The translations under genes and the position numbers were made by a program. A stretch of 64,000 nucleotides of DNA from Sorghum bicolor (taxonomy: Eukaryota; Streptophyta; Magnoliopsida; Poales; Poaceae), in the NCBI RefSeq assembly GCF_000003195.3, contig NC_012874.2, forward strand, positions 186,001 to 250,000, read 5' to 3'. Numbering within the stretch: position 1 is the first letter of the stretch; each line of letters begins with the position of its first letter. Of the stretch, positions 32,869 to 45,319 are shown piece after piece. Below the pieces are notes generated by a model. The model did not search any database. It was not told the origin of the DNA and saw only the letters and a program-made list of their open reading frames with translations.

Positions 32869-35800
32869 TCATTTTTGCTTATGATGGTTTTGGGCGGCCC
32901 AGCCGGGAGCACTAGTGTTCAATTCATGGTCAGTTTGGTAGTAGACAACATCGCCATGGTCGCTGACGAAGTGGTCGACTCTGAGGCTTCTCAGAAGCAC
33001 GCCAAGGAGGTGAAGCGGCAGCGGCCCTGACTTCTGTGGCTCCCGGTAGTATCGCCCCAGCACCGGCTTGGCTGCCTTGGTCTGTTAATTGTTTTCAAAT
33101 CAAATTTCAAAAAAAAAAGTTACGAATGAAAGTTTCAAAAGCACTATGAGCTAAGTAATTCAGTAGCAAGGAGTATTAAGCAGAGTCTAGTATGGATCAT
33201 GGTTGAAAGCAGCTTACAGCTTCGACGAGATGGTAGTGCGGGATCTGCGGGAAGAGGTGATGGATGACATGGGTGCCGATGTCGTGGTGGATCTTGTTGA
33301 TCCAGCCGTAGTCTCTGTCCACCGTCGTCAGGCCGCCGCGCAGGTAGCTCCACTCCTCGCCGCGGTACCAGGGGAGGCGCTCATGGTGGCCATGGTGGTG
33401 CAGGTACGTCACCAAGTCAAGCCACATCACAAACACCTGCGGCATTACATGCATGCAGTTAGGGATATGTATCTATCATCAGTCCTTTAATTTTGGTACT
33501 GGTTTGAGTTGCTTGCTAGCTGATGATTCCACAATATAATGCAAGTACTAGATAGGGGAAAAACATTTGAAGTAGTGATTGCTTATAAGCAAACATTAAT
33601 TAGTAAAATTGACAAAGATAGTAGTGGTTGGTTGCGTAGGTTTCTTACAAGGTATGGGAGGCCGTACATCTTGAGCACCTGGGCTGGACCGAACGCGCAC
33701 GCCATGGCGAAGAGGGAGGCGAGCATGATGCACCAGCAGGTGGTTGACAGCATGACGTCGCCCTTCTCCTTGGGGCTGAACAGCTCGCTGCTGGGAAGAA
33801 AGTGGGAGCCCGTCTTGCCGGGGCTCCGGTACAGCTGCATATGCATCATATCCAATTAAGCACACCAATGCAGCAAACTATATAATTAATTATTGACACT
33901 CTCTGTTAATTTCCATATATGCAGTTGGAGACAGCTGAATATATATTTGATCAGAGTAGCATTGCTTTTCATATTATTCAGAGATCATGCATAGTATATA
34001 TAGGTAGCTCAAGATTAATACATACGAGGTAGACAGGGAATGCGAGCAGCGGGAAGGGCACGGTGAATCTGAGCTTCTTGGTGCGCGTCTCCAGTTGCCG
34101 GTACAGCCCCTCCGTGATCTGCATTATATTGCAGGCAGCCAGCTCCCATTAAGTTTCAGAAAAAAAAAATGGCATGGATTCAAGGACAGGTACTTTATTT
34201 TCCATCATACTGTATGCAGTAAAGACAGTACATATCTACCGAAAGCAAGTAAAGTAAAGTAAAGATGATTCATCGACTTGTCAATAATACAGGAATAAAA
34301 AAAAACACTACAAAAGCAAGCTAAGTGTGTTTGGTTTTGTTGGTACTCCTAGGCAACTAGCCAGGCTAGCAGTATAATTGTTTATTTGCAGTACTACCTT
34401 AATTATTTGTTACTTTGTTAGGATCCAATAGTAAAACAGTGGAACCTCATTTAGCAGCATTTTGTTAGGATCCAGTAGTAAGACAGTGGCACCTCATTTA
34501 GCAGCATCTTATGCCTGCATGCTGTGTGCGTGTGTGTGATGGATACTAGTACAGATATAGATCTAGATAGCTGCTGCCAGCTTTTGATGTGCCTGCTGAT
34601 GGTGCAGTGGTGGTGGTGGTGGTATCATGGACCACATGCATGTTTCAATTAATCTCTGCATCAGTCAGAGCTAATAAGAAAGCTCCGGTCGATTAGTAGC
34701 AGCCTGCAATGCCATGTGACTGCCTGGAGCCCCTAGATCTGCAGCAGTCTATTTAAAAGCTGGTCGAGCATGGCATCAAAAGCAAAGGACAGTTGCAAAA
34801 AAGGATGGACAAAATTTATGCTGAGACTACTTTTTTGCTAGCTAATAATACTGCATGCATGGTATTGCTATATCGTCTCTAGATCGAAGAACATGATGGT
34901 TGTTGGATCTGATCCAGTGGCCTGAAATGCTGCTAGCTGCTCGGTGAAGCTCTATACCACCTTTGATTTTGTTACTTAGTAAGTATGCACTCCTAGCTAT
35001 ATGTGTAGCAGCTACGTTCATACTAGCAACAACAACAAAAATATATGTTTTTACACAAACGCTCTGAATAGATGGATAGATATATAGATATACTGACCGG
35101 ATGCCATGACTCGTCCCTGTGGATGTGGCCGTGGTTCTGATGGTGTGTTCTGTGGCTGATCCTCCTGCGTGATACATTATATATCATTATTAATACTAAT
35201 TATTATAATTACCATTATGCATGACAATGTTATATGAACCGGACCATCAATAAGACCAGATAAGCAGATATTAATTGAACCTGCTAATGACAATATATGT
35301 GCATGGCAATCTCTATTTTTTTACATGATGAGATGTTGGAGTACACAGATACTACATGACACAGCTAGATAGTAGGCAGCTGTGGTGAGGTGAATGAAGA
35401 CAAGAGTACATACATGCAAGATATAGATATGGACAAATATAAATTTAATTATGCAGCTAGCTAGTAGTACTGTACATGCATGGACGATGCTACACTGGTA
35501 TGCGTGCATCATATCATATCAGCAGAGATTCGATCTCTATATATGTTAATTAATCAAGCAAGCTTCCTTTTGAAATGAATTTGAATGAATAGCATGCATC
35601 TTGGTCACCTTGACCGACGTCGACACGACAGATATGGAATGGGGTAGTATATAATTAATGTGTGGTCCATGTATTATGCATGCATGCGCGCGGCATCTGC
35701 TTTGCTTTGCCGCAGCTGGGCACCTACTACGTCTACGTTTGACATGCCGTCTGTATATAAACGTTTATAAGTAAGTAATTATGCTCTATACTCCTACATA

Positions 35801-36729
35801 GTACTAGACCAAAGACCATATACTACTTATATATATACAAATAAATATCTATGACACTGATCGATCCTGTCGGATCTTGGAATCTTTTGCAGGAAAAATA
35901 AAAAAGAAATAACATGCAGAGCGGTGTGCTCTCCCATCTAGCTAGCTAGTTTGCCTGCCATGCCTTACTTTATTGTCGTTATTATATTGATGATGATGAT
36001 GCCTTTTCCATATTATTTATTTAATATACATGACCTCCAATAATGCAAACCAAAGGCATGCATGCATGCACGAAGAAGAAGAAGAAGAAGAATTAAGCAA
36101 ATATAGCAAGGGGGGAGGAATCGATCGAATTGAAGAAGATACCATCCATGGTAGGGGACGAGGATGAAGGAGTGTAGGAGATGCCCCACCACGCTGTTCA
36201 GTGTCGCGTTGTCCGAGAAACTCCCATGCCCACTGCATTTTTTTATTTTTTATTTTTATTTTTTGCATGCAAAAGCATGGTCATCGTCGTAATAAATAAC
36301 GCCAAGAAAAGAAAAGAAAAAAAAAAGAAACAGACGAGACGGAGACATATACCAGTCGTGTCCCAGGACGAATAGCGCCCAGAACATGGTCCCCTGCGCC
36401 GCCCAGTAGAGCGGCCACACCGCCCAGCTGTCCATGGCCGCCGCCGCCGCGCCCAGCGCCGCCACCACCGCGACGTCGCGCGCCACGTACCACAGCGACC
36501 GCCAGGGGCTCTTGCGCCAGCAGTGCTCCGGCACCGCCGCGCGCACGTCGCCGATGCGGAACGGCGGCGGCTTCCCGGCGTCGAAGCCGGCGTCCACCAC
36601 CTGCTGCCGGCTCTTCATGTCCTCCGTCGCCTTGGCCGCCGCCTCCTGCTGAACGACCACCTGATCCGCCGCCGGCCGCCTCGTCATCGTCATCTGCGTC
36701 GTCGTCGTCGTCTGGGTCTGGGTCTGCAT
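32869..36729 (-). CDS. FAD3: Omega-3 fatty acid desaturase, ER type (FAD3-B), 7 exons
   Basis: Minus-strand exons 36353-36729, 36143-36232, 35098-35164, 34026-34118, 33649-33834, 33218-33436 and 32869-33081 join in frame to 414 residues. The histidine boxes HDCGH (124-128), HRTHH (160-164) and HVIHH (327-331) are intact, so the product should desaturate linoleate to alpha-linolenate in the ER like its tandem partner. It differs by an N-terminal extension rich in Gln and Thr (MQTQTQ start; an in-frame MTMTRR offers a shorter start), a more family-typical exon 4 ([18 protein letters not shown]), much longer introns 2 and 3, and a different tail ([10 protein letters not shown]). The splice sites match copy A exon for exon, showing tandem duplication. 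Codon boundaries are clear throughout. Confidence 0.93.
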
Positions 36730-36945
36730 TGGTGGTATAGTAGGTGTGGTACCGGTGGTGCGGCCGGAGGAGGAGATGGATCGGAGAGACAGAGAGGGAT
36801 GCGAATTGGTTTAGGACATGAACGAACGAACCAACCAACCAACCAACGGGAGGCGTAACGTAAGACACTGGGCCTCTCTCTCCCTCTCCCACAAATAATA
36901 AAACCAGCACAAAAATTATATGTCGTCCTCGGCGTCTCTTGCGGC

Positions 36946-36955
36946 TACTTATAGG
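36946..36955 (-). promoter_or_regulatory. FAD3: Possible TATA box of FAD3-B
   Basis: The minus strand reads CCTATAAGTA about 220 bp before the ATG at 36729. It is followed on that strand by a C/T-rich leader. The sequence context (tataag plus gtagcc) resembles that of copy A, but the leader is longer. Confidence 0.4.
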
Positions 36956-37287
36956 CACAAGAGAAGAAGAGAAGGCAGGCAGGCACCCGACCCACACCAA
37001 AATGTCGTCCACACGGTAATTTAGTGCTTTGGGACCATCATCATCATGTACCACAGCGCATGCACAGTAAAAGGGGTATTTGAGACTAGTCTGCTCCATG
37101 TTTTCTAGCTCCGATCTGCTCTATATTTTCTAGCTAAACGGTTTTGGCTCCACGCACTCAGTTTGAGAAAAAAGAATGAAGTTGTGAGAGCACCTTAAGA
37201 GGTACTTCACAAACTTAGTTTTTTGTGGGGCTGCTCCACAGTGAAGTTTATAGAGCAGAGTTTGTAGAGCAATTTCAAACACCCCCT

Positions 37288-37515
37288 AAGGTCTTGTTTA
37301 GTTTCCAAAAAAAATTCAAAAATCTCCATCACATCAAGTCTTGTGGCACATGCATGGAGTATTAAATATAGACGAAAATAAAAACTAATTGCACAGTTTA
37401 CCTGTAATTTGCGAGACGAATCTTTTGAGCCTAGTAAGTCCATGATTGAACAATAATTACCAAATATAAAGTAAAGTACTACAGTATCCAAAAATCCAAA
37501 AATTTTACCAACTGT
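37288..37515. mobile_element. MITE, TTGTTTAGTT family copy
   Basis: Starts ggtcttgtttagtttcc and has the family core (aaaactaattgcacagttta, gcgagacgaatctttt, ccatgattgaacaata). The right end is degraded (ccaaaaattttacc). It lies in the distal promoter region of FAD3-B. Confidence 0.7.
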
Positions 37516-37519
37516 GGGG

Positions 37520-38770
37520 GTTTTATGACCTAATTTCTAATACATCTATATTTTAGAAATAGTGCAGAAGAGTTTCATGGGGACAAAACTCTCTCTACTC
37601 CCATGAAACTCTTATCATCTCTTATGAGGTTTAGGCCCGATCTTCCGAGAGGTAATTGGTAAATTCGATTTGTGGAGAACTCGACGTTGGCGATCCAGCT
37701 TCAAATCAGCACGATTCGAACCCTGCAACCGTTACATCACTGCTCCGTTGGTTATCAACCAAGCACAACTTGACTGACCTCGCCAAGAATGCTTTTCCTA
37801 TAAGCGAATCGAAGAACACAAGCAAGAAAGTATAAACACGCAATATGAAATTGCAGAAATGAATGACACGAATATTCAAATGGGGTTCAAGAACTCGGTT
37901 CTAAAAGGACTAATCGACACGGTGGAGGAGATCAAGAACAGGAGCCCTGGATTACTGAAAAGGATTTGTCACCACAGTTACAATGAACGATTCAGTTTCT
38001 CGATGGAAGACTAAACTCTAAAATAAAACCCCCAGTCTAAACAATGGCGGCTGCGTGGAATATAAAGGAGAAACAACCTAGAGTTGGAGGCGACCAGGGA
38101 GAGGCGCTCACAACATAGGCTTAAGACCCGAATTCGATACATAGCCAAATTGGCCCAAAATAGGTGACACAGCATCTTACCTTGGTCATAAAGATTAATC
38201 CACGAAAGATCTAGAGCTGGGACCAGATTCAAAATGACGGCGGCGTCGTCCCCTTTCCAACGAGTCCAAGATCACCTCGTTTTGATGTCGTATGAAGAAG
38301 TTGTGATCAAAACACTGACGACGTGTTTGCTGAATCCGAGAGTGACGTGGTAGCTGAGTTGGACATGAATTGCAACTTAGAAAAAACGATGGTGTCAACG
38401 TATCCAGCGTGGCGATGTCCTCATCCTCCTCCTCTTCTTGAATTGGAGTCGTCCTCGACTCCATCTTGGCCATGTCCTCATCAATCTCTCTCTTCATTAA
38501 TACAGTGTCACATCAGCATATTTAATATGCATGAAACTCTAATAAAACATTCATCGAGACTGGCCTAGTGACGACATTGTAGCTATGCCTATTATCTTAT
38601 AAAAAATAAGAAGATGTTTTTTCCTCGTGCTATTAAAAAGTTAGAGTACACATCTGTGTCATGATATTTTTATTTTTTATTTCCCAAGTCATTTTCTAGC
38701 CTGACATGTGGGGCTCGACTAGGGAAAATATCCAAAATACTCTCATGTCTCCCAATCCCTCCCCATGATG
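37520..38770. other. Repeat-rich gap, no gene seen
   Basis: It contains an inverted pair agtttcatggg / cccatgaaact at 37571-37611 and tttcatg/catgaaac motifs again at 38530, suggesting a small element split by a 0.9-kb insertion (37630-38500). The inserted part carries no recognisable coding domain. Confidence 0.35.
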
Positions 38771-39439
38771 TCTAAGTGTGGACGTTCAGGTTACCCGATT
38801 AGTTCGAGTCGGGTAATTCGGGTTTTGAGAAATTTGGGTAACGAGAATTGTTACCCGATAATAGCTCTGGAAAAAAATACTATCCACAAATTCGGGTGCT
38901 CACAATTTCGGGTTCGGATTCGGGTATGCCCAAATTATCCTAAATATATAAAATCACAGATTCACAATATACACTCAAACAACACAGATTTTTGTATATA
39001 AATAGAACTGGACAAAATAATTAATAAGTAATAATCCATATGTTGAAGTTTTCAATCAACCGCAGGTGCTAACAGAAGACTTTAATAGTATGACACATTC
39101 ACAAAGAAAGACACAGGTAATCGACAAGATACAGAAACATTCAAGTTTTCAACAGTTCAAGGCATCAAGCCTGCTGCCTGCCAAGTGCCATCGCATCACA
39201 CAAACAAGAACAAAATGATGCAATCCATTTCCAGCCATCCATAGTCCATACTGTGTAACAACTAATGATGGTTCAAATTTGGGCACAACAGTATTTGAAA
39301 AGCATACTGAAAAATACTTGACATACCTTTAGGTTTTGTACCGAGCCGTAGCCGTAGCCGAGGTCTTGTGACTTGGAGTTGGAGGTGTCACAGTCACATA
39401 TGGTTATTGCTACTCATTCTTTTTTCCTCTGCCGCCATA

Positions 39440-41965
39440 TTCTTTTTTTTTACTGTCAACAGGGGGGAGACGTTCCCCACCTGAGAAAATTTTATTGCAT
39501 GGCCCAAAGAGACAGAAAACATATTACAAAATGTAAGCTACAGAAGAGAAAGGAAGGGAGAAACCAAAACAACCGAAAACAAAACCAAAACCAAGACAAC
39601 AAGGGACAGTAGCAGGGCAGAGCTAGCTAGAATACAGGGAACAGTAGGCGGCGCCTAAAACAGCACACCAAGGTTAACCAATGCCCTGTCTTGCTTGATG
39701 GAAGAAGCTGCACCATGTATCGGGAATAGATCTTTTGGAGATAGGCAGTCTGAATCTCCACAATTCTGCTGAAGCCTTGCAAGCAGCTAGAAATTGAGGG
39801 AGTGAGGTCTGCTCATGCCTGAAGATGGCAATGTTCCTAGCCTTCCAGAGCTGCCAGAACACAAGAGCTAGAAAGGCTGAGAAGTTATCCACTGGCACTG
39901 ATCCCTGCGGAGGAGAGAGGTTGTGGATGGAGTTAAGATCAACCGACAGAAGGTTGGGCATGTTCAGTCTTTGCCAAACTTCACGAGCTAAGGAGCAGCC
40001 AGAGATGATATGTTCAGTAGTCTCATCCACGTCATTGCAAACCTCACAGGTGCTTCCATCAACGATTCCTTTCTTCAACAGATTAGTTCGGCACTGAATT
40101 CGCTTGTTGATTAGGAGCCACATGAACAGCTGGACACGTGGAGGGGCAAAATTCTTCCATATGAAGGATGCACGCTGATCCTCGGGCTGACCACTTGCCT
40201 TAAGGATTATGTACAGAGCCCTAGTGTCGATTTCTGCATCCCCCTTTGCAAAGAAACAGATTCGCTTATCCGGGTTCTCCTACAGGACAAGGTTTCCCAA
40301 CTTTGCCTGGAGGATAGGGAGTTTAGCTACAGCCTGTAACGAGAGTCTTGGGACAAGGGACTGTTGTAGACCAGCCGAGAGAAGCTCGGCGACCGTCGCA
40401 TCTTTCTGGGTACAGTGGCTGAACAGCACTGGGAAAACATCAGCCAAGGCTTCATCACCCTCCTAGACATCGAACCAGAAACTGGAAGAATTTCCATCGC
40501 CTAGATCCACCGTTGTGATTGCCTGATAGAGAGGCAGAAGAGCCCGAAGCACCTGCCAATGGTCACCGTGGACATGTCCCTTGAGGGTAGCCAGAGAGAC
40601 CCGACTCCTCACCCACTGTGCCCAAGCCGAGATTTGAGGGCAGTGGAGTCTATGAAGGAGCTTTAGTAGGAGGCAGATATTCTAAATGCCCAAGTCTCTG
40701 ATGCCTAATCCTCCGAGATCTTTTGGCCTGCAGACATTAATCCAGGCAACCAGACAACTCGTCGGGGAAGCAGCCCCATTTTTGTTGCCAGACCAAAGGA
40801 AAGCTCTCCTTTTCTTATCAAGCTAGAGAAGAACAGAAGGGGGCAGCTGCAGGGAGCTCATGAAGTAGACCAACAGGAGTCAAGTACATAATTAACTAGC
40901 ACTGTTCTACCCATTGGATTCAGAAGGTTGGCTTGCCAGGAGCTCAAGTATTTGTCAGATTTTTGAATATACGGAACGAAGGCTGACATTGGAAGCTTGC
41001 TAGCTGACAGTGGCAAGCCCAGGTAATTTAGAGGGAAGCCTTCTCTTTTGCAACCGATGGTTTGAATGCACTGCGAGATCAAGTCCTCGTCAATATGGAT
41101 TGGGACTAGGGTGCTTTTGCTGAAATTTATATGCAGCCCAGACAAATTGGCGAACAGCTTAAGAATTTCCTTCAACCTGTGGACAGTATTGAGTTCTACT
41201 TTGAAGACAACTAGCGTGTCATCCGCATACTGCAACACGGTGCAAGGGAGGTTGGGGTCTGTAGGGTGCTTAATGTCGTTGCATTGCGTGATCAGACGTT
41301 GCAGAGATTCAGCAACAAGCAAGAATAGGTAGGGGGGAAAGAGGGTCTCACTGCCGAAGGCCTCTCTTACAGTTGATCCAGGGTCCTAGGCAGTTGTTGA
41401 CAAGAACAGTAGACTTGGAGGTGCTGAACAGAGCGCGCATCCATTCGATCCACTGCTCACCAAATCCCCTAGCAGCTAGAATTCTGAACAAGCCATCCCA
41501 GTTTACCGTATCGAAAGCTTTAGCAAAATCCAGCTTCAGCACAACTGTCGGTTTCTTCCTTTTGATGCAGACCTGAATTAACTCAAGAGCATAGATGAAA
41601 GTGTCTGTTATTGATCTCCCTTTAATAAAACCGGTTTGGTTGATGCTTATAAGCTTTGGGATCTCCTTTTGAAGCCTGGCTGTTAGGACCTTTGAGATGA
41701 GCTTTAGGGTGCAGTTCTGCAAGCAAATAGGCCTAAAGGCGTCAACGTCGACAGCTGCTTGTTTCTTCGGGATAAGAACCATGTAAGATCTGTTCAGCCT
41801 TTCCAAGTCGGCCTGTCCCCAAAAGAAGGCCTCCAGAAGTCTCATGATTTCCCCTTTTATGGACGGCCAAGCAGTTCTGAAGAACGCGGGGCCAAATCCG
41901 TCGGGCCCCGGCGCACTGTCCATGTTCATGGACAGTAAAGCGTTGTGCATTTCTATCCACTCTGT
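39440..41965 (-). mobile_element. LINE nested in the hAT element, 5'-truncated
   Basis: The minus strand encodes a reverse transcriptase (SAPGPDGFGPAFF, YMVLIPKKQAAVDVDAFRPI, LKLDFAKAFDTVNWDGLF at 41980-41348; YADDTLVVF at 41322-41200) and then zf-RVT (CRTNLLKKGIVDGSTCEVC, DETTEHIISGC at 40123-39980). A frameshift falls at the conserved GLRQGDPLSP segment near 41350. Its 3' end is marked by a T-run at about 39447-39456 on the plus strand. No endonuclease is present. Unlike the LINE at 28-31 kb, it keeps the YADD motif. Confidence 0.82.
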
Positions 41966-42096
41966 AAATACACAGCACATTTACATATTAATATTACATA
42001 TAATAAAGTCACAAATGCAAGCAAGGAAGAAAATATAATACCTTTTTCTATTATTGCCAATTCCTCCATACTCTCTCTTATGTCAACAATAGACCT

Positions 42097-44222
42097 TCAA
42101 AGCCAATCCTGCGTGCATACTAAAGTCTCTAACATAAATAGAGTAAGAGAGATATGGAAGTCATCCAACATACGTCCACCTGTGCTAAAAGCCGACTCCG
42201 ATGCTACTGTTGTGATGGATATAGCAAGCACATCATGAGCCATGTGACCCAAAACTAGAAACCTATTTGAATTGACTTTCCACCAAGCAAGAATGCCCAT
42301 TTTCGACTCTATGTCTTCTGTTTCTTTAGCAAGATATTTCTCAAGTTCAGATTTGTTGATGTTGGTAGAACAATTATTTAATTTCATCTTCTTGGCATTT
42401 TTTTTCTTTAAGCATTCCTCCTGCTACTCTCTTAGATTTATTAGCATCAACTACTTGAGCAACTTCTTCATTTGGAGCATACATGTTCTTGTACTCTTCA
42501 AAAAAACTCTTTCACATAAGTATTAATTGCTGCCCAAATCAATTGACCTCTTTCCTCACCAAATATCTCTTCACCAGTAATCTTTGTGTACAAAGATAAC
42601 TTGTACCTTGAATCAAGGAATGCAGCCACAAATATCAATAAATTGATGTTCTCTTTCTCCTTCTCCTCCTTCCTCGTGGCCTTGTTGTGCCCTTTATCCC
42701 TATCTTGCTTTTGTTGCTGCCCTTTCTCATTGTCCTTCCTATTGGTGTGCCAAAGTCTCCAATATTTATCAAATTTCTCTTGCATTCTATTCCTCATTGA
42801 AACTTGCAAATTATATTCACTGCTCAGCCATTCTTGAATCAACAGATGTACTTCTCTAATCTCATGAAAGAAAGTGTTACTAGTGACTAGGAGAGAAGAA
42901 GAGATACGAACAGTAAGGTCATAGAAATGTTGCAGAAATTGTGCTATCTTCTTCGCATTATCCCAATCATCTTCATTAGGATGCCCAATACCATCTCTTG
43001 CTTTGGACAAATCAATAACATAATTTGTGTCATCTTCAGCTAACTTTAAAAACACTTTCTCATACACAACTGCAACCTTCAACATCAAATATGTGTAATT
43101 CCACCGTGTTGGAACATCAAGTTCCAAAAAAGCTTTGTTATTCACTTTCTCTTTCCTCGGCAATTTCTTTGAACTTGACCAATCTTGAAGTCCCATTTTT
43201 ATATATCTAACAGCAGCCCTAACACGCTTAATAGATTGGTCCACTTCTTGCAATCCATCTATTACAATAAGATTCACAATGTGGGCTGCACACCTCATAT
43301 GCAAAAACTTGCCCTTGGCAATATTGGTTTTTTGTAGCTACTTCCTCAAGTAATCAACACCACTATCATTGGCACTTGCATTATCCACTGTTACAGTCAT
43401 AACTCTATCCAAACCGCAATCAGCTAAGCATCTTGTCAAGTTCTTCCTAATATCCTCCCCCTTGTGACCCTTTACCATGAAAAAATTTATCACTTTCTTA
43501 TGCAGGTTCCAGTTGTCATCAATGAAAGTTGCTCTAACAGTCATATATCCATCTTAAACATGAGAAGTCCAAGCATCTATTGTCAGGCACACTCTTTGAC
43601 AAGAATCTTTGAAGAACTTCTTGAGCTTGGCTTTCTCTTCGAAGTAATGACGTACAATGTCCCTTGTGCAAGTTCTTCTAGACGGAACTTGAAAACGAGG
43701 ACATGCTTTGGACATAAATTTTCTAAAGCTAGGCTTCTCACAAAAACAAAAGGGTTGCTCATCTTCTATTACCATATCAGCAAAGGCATCTCTAAGTGCT
43801 TCTTGATCAAACCTCCAAGTGGTAGGAGCTTCCTCGTGACCTGCTTGCAAGGTGCCTTGCTTCAGGTCCTTGTTGAAAACATGAGGATTGTGTTTGCATG
43901 TACCGAAGTGTTTTTTTTCAATGCAGATGTTCCATGTCCCCCTTGTGTCAGCTTTGATTTTATGGTGGCAATATTTGCACTTTGTAGCCTTCAGAAACCC
44001 TTTGTCATCCTTGATCTTGATAAAATGTTGCCACATCTAAGACCTTGAAGCCATCTCCTTCCTCTCTACTTTCTCCTCTGTATCTTCCACATCAATGACC
44101 ACTTTTTAATGCCATCAGTTTTGCCTTTCACCTAACGATCTAATGGCACCATTGTCTGAGTCTCTTGAATGTCAAATTGAGTGCCAGTGGCCAGTGACTC
44201 AATATTATCCTCTGGTTCTGGC
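42097..44222 (-). pseudogene. hAT-family transposase, broken
   Basis: In order on the minus strand: a BED-type zinc finger (MWQHFIKI, KCKYCHHKI, H and C ligands; 44036-43890), the transposase core (CLTIDAWTS, TVRATFIDDNW, VTVDNASANDSGVDYL, MRCAAHIVNLIVIDGL, DVPTRWNYTYLML) and the C-terminal dimerisation domain (ILAWWKVNSNRFLVLGHMA, STVASESAFSTGGRMLD-like; 42300-42100). In-frame stops fall after DAWTSHV (about 43555) and DYLRK (about 43338), and the frame shifts near 42500 and 42370. The first exon at about 44222-44040 also has stops. It belongs to the plant Ac/Tam3-like group. Not functional as read. Confidence 0.88.
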
Positions 44223-44489
44223 ATCTACAAAAAAAGCAGTATAATCATTCACTAATAGCAGATCATAAATCACAGGCCAAATCGAATAGAGATAGAGAAA
44301 TAACAGAACAACTAATTGTCTAATTCACAGATCATATAATATAAATAAATCACCATATTGTCAACAACTCAGCGTCACCATATTATGAACTAAATCGTAG
44401 AACAAATTGAATAGATAAATAACAGAGATGCACTCATCGTCTCATCTTTCATCTACACTACACAAATAAAAGATTAACAGGTACTGTAG

Positions 44490-44680
44490 TAGTTTCGTCT
44501 TATTTGACAATTATTATCCAATCATGGACTAATTAGGCTTAAAAGATTCATCTCTCAAATTACTCTCCAGCTGTGTTTTTAGTTTTATAAATAGTCTATA
44601 TTTAGTACTCCATGCATGTGTCCAAACATTCCATGCGATGGGCGATAAACTTTAACAGGGCAAACCAAACGGGGCCTAAG
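44490..44680. mobile_element. MITE fragment of the TTGTTTAGTT family inside the hAT element
   Basis: Internal family core (ttgacaattattatccaatc, ggactaattaggcttaaaag, tagtactccatgcatgtg) without the left end. The right end is degraded to gggcaaaccaaacggggcc. Confidence 0.5.
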
Positions 44681-45319
44681 AAATACATACATTGCACGAG
44701 GACTCCCATGTGGTTGCCGTCCTTCCATCTTCAAGTCTCCTTTTATCTTCAAGACACCGGTAGTTGGTGAACTGACTAGGGTAGCGGGCAGCAGCCACAC
44801 GGCCAACGGTGTCGACTATCGAGCTTGGGACTTCGGGAGTCGTGTCCATCTACCGGTGGGGTGGTTGAGGGGTAGAGGGCGGCTGGCTGGCTGTATAGGA
44901 CTGAGGTGGATGAGGAGTAAGGGTGGCATTGAGGTTGTGGCATCGACGTTGTCGTCACGTGTGGCCATGTGCCCACGCCTCGCACTCTGTCAATCCGTCT
45001 GGACTTCAACTCTTTGTCTTTGTCTCTCTGGACTGGAGACTAGCGGCTAGGTTATGGAGGTGGGACTAGAGCATGGAGAGGAGACGAGGAGGTGAAGAAG
45101 TGGTCTGTTGATGGGCCGCGTGAGGATGTGGGCTGTTGCCCTACTTGTCTTCCTGTTGGATTGAGCGAACGAGCACAAGCACATTCATACTATGGGTAAT
45201 TCGGGTACCAGGTGAAGTTACCCGAATTACCCAAACTAGATTCGGGTTATAATATTCACCATCCGATCTAGACTTTGGATACTACGAGTTCAGATTTTTC
45301 AGGTTTAGGTCCATGTTTT

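Larger units (their letters stand above)
38770..45310 (-). mobile_element. hAT transposon, approximate extent
   Basis: Both ends carry clustered, inverted gggtaattcggg / acccgaattaccc motifs (38785-38850 and 45195-45250), as is common in hAT subterminal regions. They enclose the hAT transposase remnant at 42097-44222. The exact terminal repeats and the 8-bp target duplication could not be fixed, so the limits are approximate. A truncated LINE is nested in its 3' part. Confidence 0.55.
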
